A stretch of 64,000 nucleotides of DNA from Mesorhizobium sp. Root554 (lineage in GTDB: Bacteria; Pseudomonadota; Alphaproteobacteria; Rhizobiales; Rhizobiaceae). How positions within the stretch are numbered: position 1 is the first letter of the stretch; the number at the start of each line of letters is the position of its first letter. The notes beneath the pieces were generated by a model, which did no database searches, was not told the DNA's origin, and was given only the letters and a program-made list of their open reading frames with translations. The position numbers and the translations under genes were made by a program. Positions 10,350 through 19,053 of the stretch are shown here, in pieces. The DNA lies in NCBI RefSeq assembly GCF_001427025.1, contig NZ_LMGA01000001.1:1329775-1393774 (forward strand). Reading direction: 5' to 3'.

Positions 10350-10365
10350 ATGATATAGCTATCAT
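10350..10365. promoter_or_regulatory. Inverted repeat upstream of the XRE gene
   Basis: ATGATA-TAGC-TATCAT lies 29-44 bases before the XRE start codon in an AT-rich block (about 10330-10385). It is a candidate autoregulatory operator, based only on position and symmetry. Confidence 0.4.
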
Positions 10366-10512
10366 CATATTTAATACATCATCTCTCATGGATTATCCAA
10401 AATGAGGGTCACCCGCCCGCGACCCCATGAACAGAACCTGAACCGACGTGCTTCCGCGCGCAATGCGTGGCAGTATCTGCGGTGATTCGCAGTGACGGAA
10501 TTTGCGGCAAAT

Positions 10513-12579
10513 ATGGACGACATGAACGATCTTTTCGGCGGCTCTGAAAAGCCGGCGCAGCCCGCGCGCCCCGTTTCGCGCCCGGCCGACCCGCTGGTGC
10601 AGGCCGCCGCCTCTCCCAGGAAACCTGCCATGCGCGACGGTAGCGAAGGCTATTCCGCCGCCGACATCGAGGTATTGGAGGGACTTGAGCCGGTGCGTCG
10701 TCGCCCGGGCATGTATATCGGCGGCACCGACGAGAAAGCGCTGCACCATCTGTTCGCCGAGGTGATCGACAATTCCATGGACGAGGCGGTGGCAGGGCAC
10801 GCCACCTTCATCGAGGTCGAGCTCTCCGCCGACGGTTTCCTGACGGTGACGGACAATGGCCGCGGCATTCCGGTCGATCCGCACCCGAAATTCAAGGACA
10901 AGTCGGCGCTTGAAGTGATCATGACCACGCTGCACGCCGGCGGCAAGTTCGACAGCAAGGTCTATGAGACGTCCGGAGGCCTGCACGGTGTCGGCGTTTC
11001 GGTGGTCAACGCGCTGTCCGACTTTTGCGAGGTTGAGGTCGCGCGCGGCCGCCAGCTTTATCGCCAGCGCTTTTCGCGCGGCATTCCGCAAGGGCCGATG
11101 GAAACCCTCGGCGAGGTGCACAACCGCCGCGGCACCCGCACCCGTTTCCATCCCGACCCGGACATCTTCGGCAAGAATGCCGCATTCGAGCCGGCCCGCA
11201 TCTACCGCATGGCCCGCTCGAAGGCCTACCTGTTTGGCGGCGTCAACATCCGCTGGTCGTGCGACCCGTCGATGCTCACCCAAAAGGACGATACGCCGCC
11301 AAAGGCGGAGTTCCATTTCCCCGGCGGGCTCAAGGACTACCTCAAGGCCAGCCTTGGCGACGACTTCCAGGTCACCCGCGAGGTCTTCGCCGGCAAGAGC
11401 GAGAAACAGGGCGGCCACGGTTCGCTGGAATGGGCCGTGACCTGGTATGGCGGCGACGGCTTCGTCAACTCCTATTGCAACACGATTCCCACGCATGAGG
11501 GCGGCACCCACGAAGCCGGCTTCCGCAACGTGCTGACCCGCGGCCTCAAGGCCTACGCCGACCTGATCGGTAACAAGCGCGCCTCGGCCATCATGTCCGA
11601 GGACGTGATGATTTCGGCCGCCGGCATGCTGTCCGTCTTTATCCGTGAGCCGGAATTCGTCGGTCAGACCAAGGACCGCTTGGCGACCGTCGAGGCAATC
11701 CGGATCGTCGAGAACGCCATCCGCGATCCCTTCGACCATTGGCTGGCCGACAATCCGCAGGAAGCCTCGAAGCTGCTCGAATGGGTGATCGCGCGGTCCG
11801 ACGAGCGCGTGCGCCGCCGTCAGGAAAAGGAAGTTTCCCGCAAGAGCGCCGTGCGCAAGCTGCGCCTGCCAGGCAAGCTCGCCGACTGCACGCAGAACGC
11901 GGCGGCCGGCGCGGAACTCTTCATCGTCGAAGGCGATTCCGCCGGCGGCTCGGCCAAGCAGGCGCGCGACCGGGCCAGCCAGGCGGTGCTGCCGTTACGC
12001 GGCAAGATCCTCAACGTCGCCAGCGCCGGCAACGACAAGCTGAACGCCAACCAGCAGATTTCCGACCTGATTCAGGCGCTCGGCTGTGGCACGCGCTCGA
12101 AATACCGCGACGACGATCTGCGTTACGACCGCGTCATCATCATGACCGACGCCGACGTCGACGGCGCTCACATCGCCTCGCTGCTCATTACCTTCTTCTA
12201 TCAGGAAATGCCGAACCTGATCCGGGGCGGCCATCTCTATATGGCGGTGCCGCCGCTCTATTCGATACGGCAGGGCGGCAAGGTCGCCTATGCCCGCGAC
12301 GACGCGCACAAGGACGAACTTTTGCGCACTGAATTCGCCGGGCGCGGCAAGGTCGAGATTGGCCGATTCAAGGGACTGGGCGAGATGATGGCCGCCCAGC
12401 TCAAGGAAACGACAATGGACCGGAGGAAGCGCACGCTGCTTCGGGTCGATGTGGACGAGGCCGATCCGGATGGCACCAAGGACGCGGTCGATGCGCTAAT
12501 GGGCACCAAGCCGGAAGCGCGCTTCCGCTTCATCCAGGAACGGGCGGAGTTTGCCCTGGCCGAAGTTCTCGACATCTGA
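10513..12579 (+). CDS. parE: DNA topoisomerase IV subunit B (ParE)
   Basis: This 688-residue ATPase subunit of topoisomerase IV decatenates daughter chromosomes together with ParC. In order: GHKL ATPase motifs EVIDNSMDEAV, DNGRGIPVDPHPK and GGLHGVGVSVVNALS (about residues 80-165), the transducer domain, and the TOPRIM domain with EGDSAGGSAKQARDR and DADVDGAHI (about 470-560). The length is well below a typical GyrB, and the start MDDMNDLFGG resembles rhizobial ParE. A GTG at 10492 would add seven residues; neither start has a clear Shine-Dalgarno. It stands alone; parC is not nearby. Confidence 0.92.
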   Translation: MDDMNDLFGGSEKPAQPARPVSRPADPLVQAAASPRKPAMRDGSEGYSAADIEVLEGLEPVRRRPGMYIGGTDEKALHHLFAEVIDNSMDEAVAGHATFIEVELSADGFLTVTDNGRGIPVDPHPKFKDKSALEVIMTTLHAGGKFDSKVYETSGGLHGVGVSVVNALSDFCEVEVARGRQLYRQRFSRGIPQGPMETLGEVHNRRGTRTRFHPDPDIFGKNAAFEPARIYRMARSKAYLFGGVNIRWSCDPSMLTQKDDTPPKAEFHFPGGLKDYLKASLGDDFQVTREVFAGKSEKQGGHGSLEWAVTWYGGDGFVNSYCNTIPTHEGGTHEAGFRNVLTRGLKAYADLIGNKRASAIMSEDVMISAAGMLSVFIREPEFVGQTKDRLATVEAIRIVENAIRDPFDHWLADNPQEASKLLEWVIARSDERVRRRQEKEVSRKSAVRKLRLPGKLADCTQNAAAGAELFIVEGDSAGGSAKQARDRASQAVLPLRGKILNVASAGNDKLNANQQISDLIQALGCGTRSKYRDDDLRYDRVIIMTDADVDGAHIASLLITFFYQEMPNLIRGGHLYMAVPPLYSIRQGGKVAYARDDAHKDELLRTEFAGRGKVEIGRFKGLGEMMAAQLKETTMDRRKRTLLRVDVDEADPDGTKDAVDALMGTKPEARFRFIQERAEFALAEVLDI

Positions 12580-12639
12580 TCGCTGCGGTTCCATCACTGG
12601 ATTTTCCGGGTAAGACTGCGGGTCACGCGGGAGACGGAC

Positions 12640-14685
12640 GTGATCCAGACCATCCGAAATTATACGGCGGACACCATCGCCGGCCTCATCCAGCCAACCC
12701 CGAGCGACTGGATTTTTGCGTTGCGCACGGTCTCCGCCGGCCTGTTCGCATTGTTTGCCGCCTACGCGCTGAAGCTCGACGACCCGCAATGGGCGATGAT
12801 GACCGTTTTCATCGTCGCGCAGCCGGTCGCCGGCATGGTGCTGGCAAAAGGCTTCTTCCGCCTGCTCGGCACCATGGCAGGTGCTCTGGCGGCCATCGGC
12901 ATCACCAAGCTTTTCGGCCCCGAACCCTGGCTGCTCATCGCGACGCTGGTTCTGTGGATCGGCCTTTGCACCTTCGTCTCCTCGCTGCTGCGCAACCCGG
13001 AAGCCTATGGCGCGGCGTTGGCCGGCTATACCGCGACGATCATCGCCCTGCCCGTCTTCGGCCAGCCGCACCTTGTCGTCGATATCGCGATCGCCCGCTG
13101 CGCCGAGATCGTGCTCGGCATCGTCTGCGCCGGCATCACCAGCCGGCTCATCCTGCCGCAGCTTGCCGGCGACGCCATGAGCGCCCGGCTGAAACGCTGC
13201 ATCGGCGACCTTGCCGCCTATGCCAGCGGCGCGTTTGGCGGCGGAGAAGCAGCAGCCCTCGAAGCCGCGTACCGCAAGCTTATCGCCGATACCCAGGCGC
13301 TTGGCGAAATGCGCGCCTATGCCAGGCTGGAAGCGCCGAGCCTGGCGACGCGGGCGCATTCTGTCCGCCGCACCATCGGCAATCTCCTGTCGGCGCTGTC
13401 AGCGGCACGCGCCCTGCACAGCCATATGGCGCCGCAGAACCCCACCCTTCTGCCGGTGCGCGCCGAGCTGAAAGGAATCGTCGAGGAGATGGCGGCGTCC
13501 AATCCCGACACGCTCGATGACACAAGGCACTGGATCGACCGGCTGGACCATGCCGCCGCGCTGGCCCGCATTCAAGGTTCGGCGGACGAAGGGCCGGACA
13601 GCGTCGGCACGCTGACCCGGCTGACCGTAGCGGCGGAATTCGCCGAAGCCCTGAAACAGGTGATGCGCGGTCTTGATGCCCTGCGCTACCCGTCCGCCAC
13701 CAGCAGCCGACGACGCCAGCAGCCTGCTCTTGTCATCCATCGCGACTATGAGGCAGCGCTGCGCAATGCCGTCCGCGCCGGACTCGCGACGCTTCTGGTC
13801 GGGGCATTCTGGCTGGCGACGCAATGGTCCGAGGCCACCGGCACCGTCATCCTCGTCGCCGTTGTCTCCAGCCTGTTTGCCGCCCGCCCGGCGCCTGTCG
13901 AAGTCGCATGGGGCTTCTTCAAGGGAACGCTGCTGGCTCTGCCCTTCGCCTTTCTCGTTGGCCAGCTCGTCCTGCCGGTATTGCCGGGCTTCGGCTGGTT
14001 CGCGCTCGCCGTCGTGCCCATTCTGGTGCCGGCGGCGCTTGCCATGGCCAATCAGCGCCATGTCGGCGTCGCCACCGCCTTCGCCATCAATTTCCTGGTT
14101 TTCCTCAACCCGCATCAGGTGATGACGTACGCGCCCCTGCCGTTTCTGGCGCAGGCGGCGTCGGTGCTGGTCGGCATCCTTTTGGCGATCGGCGTGTTCA
14201 TCGTCGTGCTGCCAGTCGATCCGCGACAGCGCGTCACCCGCATCGTCGGCGCCTTGCGCGAGGATTTGATTCGGCTTTGCCTGCACCCCCGCCTGCCCAG
14301 GCGATCGGCGTTCGAAAGCCTCTCTTACGACCGCATCAACGAGCTGATGCCGTTTGCACAGCGCGCCGGCAGACGCGGTGAGGCCTTGTTCGGCGGCAGC
14401 ATCGCAGCCGTCACCGTCGGGCTCGAAGTGTTGAAGTTAAGGGACGCGCCGGAACATTCAGCCCACATCGCCCGCCCCGTCGATGATTTCCTGCGCCTGC
14501 TGGCGCGCAGCCTGATCGTGACGTCAGGCAGCGACCCCTTGGCGGCATCGGTCGAAGCGATGCGAAACGCTTCCGCGAAACTGGCTACGGAAAAGTCCTC
14601 CGAGGCGCTTCGCGCCGCGGCCTCGATGCGGGTCATCGCCGCCGCCGTCGAGGATTATCCGGCGTTCTTCCACCGGAAGCATTGA
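12640..14685 (+). CDS. FUSC family membrane protein (aromatic acid exporter type)
   Basis: This 681-residue protein has the two-block FUSC architecture. Six or so helices (residues 25-180) are followed by a cytoplasmic domain (about 180-370), a second helix block (about 375-530) and a C-terminal cytoplasmic tail. The opening LRTVSAGLFALFAAYALKLDDPQWAM is typical (the family's DxPxWA motif). FUSC proteins include fusaric acid resistance and p-hydroxybenzoate efflux (AaeB) pumps. No membrane-fusion partner gene is adjacent, so a complete efflux system is not evident. The start is a GTG with GGGAGA seven bases upstream. Confidence 0.88.
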   Translation: MIQTIRNYTADTIAGLIQPTPSDWIFALRTVSAGLFALFAAYALKLDDPQWAMMTVFIVAQPVAGMVLAKGFFRLLGTMAGALAAIGITKLFGPEPWLLIATLVLWIGLCTFVSSLLRNPEAYGAALAGYTATIIALPVFGQPHLVVDIAIARCAEIVLGIVCAGITSRLILPQLAGDAMSARLKRCIGDLAAYASGAFGGGEAAALEAAYRKLIADTQALGEMRAYARLEAPSLATRAHSVRRTIGNLLSALSAARALHSHMAPQNPTLLPVRAELKGIVEEMAASNPDTLDDTRHWIDRLDHAAALARIQGSADEGPDSVGTLTRLTVAAEFAEALKQVMRGLDALRYPSATSSRRRQQPALVIHRDYEAALRNAVRAGLATLLVGAFWLATQWSEATGTVILVAVVSSLFAARPAPVEVAWGFFKGTLLALPFAFLVGQLVLPVLPGFGWFALAVVPILVPAALAMANQRHVGVATAFAINFLVFLNPHQVMTYAPLPFLAQAASVLVGILLAIGVFIVVLPVDPRQRVTRIVGALREDLIRLCLHPRLPRRSAFESLSYDRINELMPFAQRAGRRGEALFGGSIAAVTVGLEVLKLRDAPEHSAHIARPVDDFLRLLARSLIVTSGSDPLAASVEAMRNASAKLATEKSSEALRAAASMRVIAAAVEDYPAFFHRKH

Positions 14686-14691
14686 TCGCTC

Positions 14692-15813
14692 TCAAGCAGC
14701 GGCGATCGCCAGCGCATGGTCGCGGGCATTTTCCCGCAGGGCTTCGAGATGGATCGATTTCACCAGCACGGCCAGATCGCCCTCAGCCTGCTGGCCACCC
14801 AGCTCCTTCAGCATCAGCCAGCTGACCTCCTGCACACCGGCGACGCGCTTGCCGTTGGCGACCTCCCGCCAGATTTTCATGGCGCGGACCAGGATTCCAT
14901 GGGTTGCTTGGGCAAGGCCCGCGGCACGGAACAGCGCCTGTAGCGCCACGTCCTGACCGCCCGCGAGAAGCGCCCTCACCCGTGGCTCGGATTGCTGGGT
15001 CAAGGCGACAAGCGCCGAACCGAAGAAATCCACCTTGCCATGCGCCACGGTGCGAATGAGGAACGAAGCAGTCAGGTCGCCGCGCAGCCGCAGATGCTCG
15101 ATCAGCGCGGCATGCTCCACCGCGCGCGTACTTTCGATCAGTGTCAGCGAGGCCTTGACGCAGGCGTCCCGCGTAACCTTCGCGGCCCGCGCCTGACCGA
15201 TCAGCGCCAGCACGAACGGCGATCCCTGCAGCGCTTCGCCCAGCTTCACCAACAGCATATGGCGGCAGTCCGCGGGCAACCGGCTGTCGCCGATCAGCGC
15301 CTCGCGCACGGCAGGCAGATGGCCGAAGCGCTCTGCCATACGCCGAAAGCTGAGGGAGGCGACATGGGCGCCGCTGTTGGAAAGCAGGACCTTGCAGGCC
15401 TCCGCCTCGCCGACCTCGGCGATGGCAGCCGCCAGGGCCATGGAAACCGATGGCCGATCGGCGATCAGCGCCTGGATGGCCCTCTGGTCGCCAGCGACCC
15501 GGTCGATGAGATCGGCGTCGGACAATAGCGGAGAGCGCACCAGCACCGCGCCGGAAACCTCCGGCTGGTCGGAGGCGAGCGCGCTGATGATCTGCGGCGG
15601 TGCATGAGGGCTCATGGAGAGCACCTCCGCCATCGCCTGCCGCACCTTGGACGAAGGATCGTCAAGCAGCAGGGTCAGCGCCGCTTCCGCCGCGCAGCGG
15701 TCGTCGAAAGGCATATCTCTGTCGATGTAGGCGCGGGCCAATGCCGCGGCCGCGGCCACCCGCTCCGAGACTTTTGCCGTATGGATCCATTTCAGGAAAT
15801 GCGAAACAACCAT
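14692..15813 (-). CDS. DUF2336 domain-containing protein
   Basis: This 373-residue soluble protein is largely alpha-helical, with HEAT-like repeats. The N-terminus MVVSHFLKWIHTAKVSERVA and the segment DRCAAEAALTLLLDDPSSKVR are characteristic of DUF2336, a family widespread in Rhizobiales with no established function. The open frame extends far upstream across maoC, but the ATG at 15813 fits the family start. It is convergent with the FUSC gene (6-base gap) and divergent from maoC. A possible scaffold or signalling role is a guess from the repeat structure only. Confidence 0.85.
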   Translation of the reverse strand: MVVSHFLKWIHTAKVSERVAAAAALARAYIDRDMPFDDRCAAEAALTLLLDDPSSKVRQAMAEVLSMSPHAPPQIISALASDQPEVSGAVLVRSPLLSDADLIDRVAGDQRAIQALIADRPSVSMALAAAIAEVGEAEACKVLLSNSGAHVASLSFRRMAERFGHLPAVREALIGDSRLPADCRHMLLVKLGEALQGSPFVLALIGQARAAKVTRDACVKASLTLIESTRAVEHAALIEHLRLRGDLTASFLIRTVAHGKVDFFGSALVALTQQSEPRVRALLAGGQDVALQALFRAAGLAQATHGILVRAMKIWREVANGKRVAGVQEVSWLMLKELGGQQAEGDLAVLVKSIHLEALRENARDHALAIAAA

Positions 15814-15955
15814 GCCGCCCGATCGCCCCTGGCCGGAATGGTTCCAGCCCTGCCGAAACCCTAGGCAGAAATGGTTTACGAACGGTTCACCATGTTCATT
15901 AACCCGCTTGAAGCGCCGCCGGCCAGCGCTTATCAAACTTGGCAGGAGGATCATC

Positions 15956-16420
15956 ATGGCCGGATTGTATCTTGAGGAATTCATCGTCGGCCATGTCTTC
16001 CGGCACACGTTGCGCAAGACCGTGACCGAGAGCGACAACATGCTGTTCTCGGTCATGACGCTGAACCCGCAGCCGCTGCACATCGATTTCGATTTCGCTT
16101 CGAAGACCGAATGGGGCAAGCCGCTGGTCAACTCGCTCTTCACGCTCGGCCTGATGATCGGCATTTCCGTCAACGACATGACGATGGGCACCACCATCGG
16201 CAATCTCGGCATGAAGGAAACGATCTTCCCGCATCCGGTCTTCCATGGCGACACGATCCGGGTCGAAAGCACGGTCGTGTCTGTGCGCGAATCGAAGTCG
16301 AAGCCCGACCGAGGCATCGTCGAGTTCGAGCATCGCGCCTACAACCAGCACGACGTTCTGGTCGCCAAATGCATCCGGCAGGCGATGATGATGAAAAAGC
16401 CATCCCAGGCAACCGCCTGA
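15956..16420 (+). CDS. MaoC family (R)-hydratase-like protein
   Basis: This 154-residue hotdog-fold protein starts at an ATG preceded by a perfect GGAGGA. Seen: the MaoC hydratase segment with NPQPLHIDFDFA (the D/N...H catalytic pair region), and PHPVFHGDTIRVESTVV. MaoC proteins hydrate or dehydrate enoyl-CoA thioesters. The stop codon overlaps the start of the next gene (TGATG), so it is translationally coupled to a CitE-like lyase. That pairing resembles mesaconyl-CoA hydratase plus beta-methylmalyl/malyl-CoA lyase modules, but the real substrates are not known. Confidence 0.88.
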   Translation: MAGLYLEEFIVGHVFRHTLRKTVTESDNMLFSVMTLNPQPLHIDFDFASKTEWGKPLVNSLFTLGLMIGISVNDMTMGTTIGNLGMKETIFPHPVFHGDTIRVESTVVSVRESKSKPDRGIVEFEHRAYNQHDVLVAKCIRQAMMMKKPSQATA

Positions 16421-17301
16421 TGCGCTCCCTGCTGTTCGTTCCGGGAGATTCGGAAAGGAAGCTGGCGAAGGGCTTCTCGTCCGAAGCCGATGTGGTGATT
16501 GTCGATCTCGAGGATTCCGTCGCGCAGCAGAACAAGGATGCGGCGCGGCAGACCGCCGCCGCTTTCATCGCCGCCCAACGCAAAGCCACCAAGGCGGCGG
16601 TCTATGTTCGCGTCAACGATCTCTCGACCGGCATGACCGAAGCCGACCTAGCCGCGCTGGTCCCCGTCCGGCCCGACGGCATCATGCTGCCGAAGTCGAA
16701 CAGCGGTCGCGACGTCCAGCACCTGTCGGCCATGCTGCGGGTGTGCGAGGCGCAAAGCGGCCTGCCGGACGGCGGTATAGCCATCCTGCCGATTATTACC
16801 GAGACGGCTGCCGGCGTGCTTGCCGCCTCCACCTATGCCGGAGCCAGCGCCCGGCTGAGCGGATTGACCTGGGGCGCGGAAGACCTTTCGGCGGCAATCG
16901 GCGCACGCGCCGCGCGCGATGAAACGGGCCGCTACACCGACGTCTTCCGTCTGGCCCGCACGATGACCATTCTGGCCGCCGGTTCGGCAGAGATCGCGGC
17001 CATCGACACCATCTTCCCGGATTTCCGCAATAGCACCGCTCTTGCGACAGAATGCGCCGAGGCCGAGCGTGACGGCTTCACCGGCAAAATGGCGATCCAT
17101 CCGGATCAGGTGCCGATCATCAACGCGGCGTTTACGCCGACACCGGAAGCCTTGGAGCGCTCGGCAGCGATCGTTGCCGCCTTCGAGGCCGCCGGCGATC
17201 CGGGGGTTGTCGGCATCGACGGCAAGATGTACGACCGCCCGCACCTGCGGCTGGCGCAGCGCCTGCTGGCGCGCGGCAAGGCTGCGGGTATCGCTGTCTA
17301 G
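16420..17301 (+). CDS. HpcH/HpaI aldolase / citrate lyase beta (CitE-like) protein
   Basis: This 293-residue TIM-barrel C-C lyase starts within the maoC stop (ATGA overlap). Motifs in order: RSLLFVPGDSERKLAKG (CoA-binding start), VVIVDLEDSV (metal-binding acid region, about 28-37), GIMLPKSNSG, ILPIITETAAGVL, LTWGAEDLSAAIGA, and the C-terminal KMAIHPDQVPIINAAF. No CitD or CitF genes are present, so it is a stand-alone CitE-like enzyme acting on a CoA thioester such as malyl- or citramalyl-CoA. Coupling to MaoC suggests the two act in sequence. Confidence 0.88.
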   Translation: MRSLLFVPGDSERKLAKGFSSEADVVIVDLEDSVAQQNKDAARQTAAAFIAAQRKATKAAVYVRVNDLSTGMTEADLAALVPVRPDGIMLPKSNSGRDVQHLSAMLRVCEAQSGLPDGGIAILPIITETAAGVLAASTYAGASARLSGLTWGAEDLSAAIGARAARDETGRYTDVFRLARTMTILAAGSAEIAAIDTIFPDFRNSTALATECAEAERDGFTGKMAIHPDQVPIINAAFTPTPEALERSAAIVAAFEAAGDPGVVGIDGKMYDRPHLRLAQRLLARGKAAGIAV

Positions 17302-17304
17302 GCG

Positions 17305-17889
17305 TTATCCCCTCCACGGCCCCGCATATTCGGTCACCAGCTTTGCCGGATCGGGGCGCGGACGTTCCGGCGCCGGGCTGGCAAGCGTGCCGATATGGAC
17401 GAAGCCGATCACCCGTTCCTGCGGCGCCAGCCCCAGCAGCGCCCTGCCCTCCGGCACGTCAGAATACCAGTTGGAAATCAGGTTTGTGCCATAGCCCAGC
17501 GCATTCGCCGCGATCATCAAATTCATCGCCGCCATACCGCCGGAGATGAACATTTCCCATTCCGGGATCTTCGGGCTTTCGCGCGGCACGAAGACCACGC
17601 CGATGACCAGCGGCGCACGCGAGAACCGGCTGAGTTCCTGCTTTTGGCGGTTTTCCGCAAGCGGCCCCTCCCGCGCCTCGGCCAGCGCCGCCAGTTTCTC
17701 CCCGATCTCGACGCGAGCCTGTCCGCGGTAGACGATGAAGCGCCACGGTTCCAGCCGCCCGTGGTCGGGCACGCGAGACGCGGCGGTGATCATGGTTGCA
17801 ATATCGGCGTCGCTGGGAGCCGGGTCGCGCAATTCGGGAATCGGCGCGGAATTTCGGGTAAGGAGGAAATCTATGATGGGCGACGTCAC
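17305..17889 (-). CDS. Nitroreductase family protein (YdjA-like)
   Basis: This is a flavoprotein of about 194 residues. Seen: the N-terminal motif IIDFLLTRNSAPIPEL, AASRVPDHGRLEPWRFIV (the FMN-binding P-DHG..PWRF of YdjA-type enzymes), and the dimer/FMN segment MAAMNLMIAANALGYGTNLI. Such enzymes reduce nitro groups or quinones with NAD(P)H; the physiological substrate is unknown. The open frame allows an ATG at 17988 or 17931, but the GTG at 17889 has AAGGA seven bases upstream and gives the family length (about 185). It is convergent with the citE-like gene and divergent from the secreted protein. Confidence 0.88.
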   Translation of the reverse strand: MTSPIIDFLLTRNSAPIPELRDPAPSDADIATMITAASRVPDHGRLEPWRFIVYRGQARVEIGEKLAALAEAREGPLAENRQKQELSRFSRAPLVIGVVFVPRESPKIPEWEMFISGGMAAMNLMIAANALGYGTNLISNWYSDVPEGRALLGLAPQERVIGFVHIGTLASPAPERPRPDPAKLVTEYAGPWRG

Positions 17890-18044
17890 GGCGCGATCCT
17901 TCAAGTCTGATTTTGGGCTGAAGCGCACCATCGGGAAGTCGGGCGGCTCGGGCTTGCACTGTCGTGCTGGAAAAGAAGCGTCCGGCATGTCAGCCTAGGC
18001 TTCTGGGTCTTGAAATTGCCACCGGCTTGGGGTTCAACGCAAGC

Positions 18045-19010
18045 ATGTTCTTGAAGGTCCGCCGCCTTTTTGTCCCCGCCCTCGCCGCCGCCATGCTGGC
18101 GATGGCCGCAGGGGTTGCGCAGACGCAGGATGCCGATGGCCTCGGCAATCTCCATCTGCCTGATATTTCCGGCTATGCCCCGCCCCGCAGCAATGGGTCT
18201 CTGGCCACCGGCCAGGCGGGAGAAATCACACTCAGCGCCCAGCTCATGGACAAGGGCGCCGATATTACCCGCGGCATCGTCTGGCGCGTCTTCCGGCCGG
18301 AACCGGGCGCCGACGGCAAGCTGCCGCTGGTCGCATCCGCCCATGGCGGCACCAGCGTGTTGCAGCTCGAGCCGGGCAGCTATCTCGTCCACGCCTCCTA
18401 TGGCCGCGCCGGCGCCACCAAGCGCATAACCGTCAGCCGGGAACCGAAGCGCGAAAGCCTCGTCCTCGATGCCGGCGGGCTTGAACTGGACGCGGTTTCG
18501 TCCGGCGGCGTCCGCATTCCGCCCGCCAAGCTGCGCTTCTCCATTTATGACGGACATGCCGAAGCGGATGGCGACCGCCCCCTCATCATTCCGGACGTGC
18601 AGCCCAACACCGTGGTGCGCCTCAATGCCGGTGTCTATCATGTTGTGTCCACCTACGGCGCGGTCAACGCAGTGATCCGCTCAGACATTCGCGTCGAGGC
18701 AGGCAAGCTGACCGAGGCGACGGTCGAGCACCGCGCCGCCGAAGTCACCATGAAGCTGGTGCGTGAAACCGGGGGCGAAGCCATCGCCGACACGTCATGG
18801 TCTGTGCTCAACGAATCCGGCGATCCGATCAAGGAAATGGTCGGCGCGTTCGCACCCATGGTGCTCGCCGAAGGCGACTACACCGTCATCGCCAAGAACC
18901 GCGACCGAATCTACCAGAAGGACATCAAGGTCGAGGCCGGCAAGAACGCCGAGGTCGAGGTGATTGCGTCCGATGCCACCGCCATCGACCCCGAGGAAGG
19001 CGCCGATTGA
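18045..19010 (+). CDS. Secreted protein of unknown function
   Basis: This 321-residue protein has a clear signal peptide: MFLKVRR, then a hydrophobic stretch FVPALAAAMLAMAAGVA, with cleavage likely after AQT or nearby. The mature part is beta-rich and contains three similar blocks around LEPGSYLVHASYGRAGATKR, LNAGVYHVVSTYGAVNAVIR and LAEGDYTVIAKNRDRIYQK. Each looks like an Ig/carboxypeptidase-regulatory type sandwich. A longer frame from 17964 would bury the signal peptide, so 18045 is preferred. I recognise it only as a conserved alphaproteobacterial periplasmic protein. It ends at a terminator shared with thrS. Confidence 0.8.
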   Translation: MFLKVRRLFVPALAAAMLAMAAGVAQTQDADGLGNLHLPDISGYAPPRSNGSLATGQAGEITLSAQLMDKGADITRGIVWRVFRPEPGADGKLPLVASAHGGTSVLQLEPGSYLVHASYGRAGATKRITVSREPKRESLVLDAGGLELDAVSSGGVRIPPAKLRFSIYDGHAEADGDRPLIIPDVQPNTVVRLNAGVYHVVSTYGAVNAVIRSDIRVEAGKLTEATVEHRAAEVTMKLVRETGGEAIADTSWSVLNESGDPIKEMVGAFAPMVLAEGDYTVIAKNRDRIYQKDIKVEAGKNAEVEVIASDATAIDPEEGAD

Positions 19011-19016
19011 CACTTG

Positions 19017-19050
19017 AAAGGCGACGCTGGCCAAGCCGGCATCGCCTTTT
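19017..19050. terminator. Bidirectional terminator between convergent genes
   Basis: AAAGGCGACGC (19017-19027) pairs with GCATCGCCTTT (19039-19049) with one mismatch. It has T residues on the plus side and the mirrored A residues on the other, so it can serve both the secreted-protein gene and thrS. Confidence 0.7.
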
Positions 19051-19053
19051 GCA

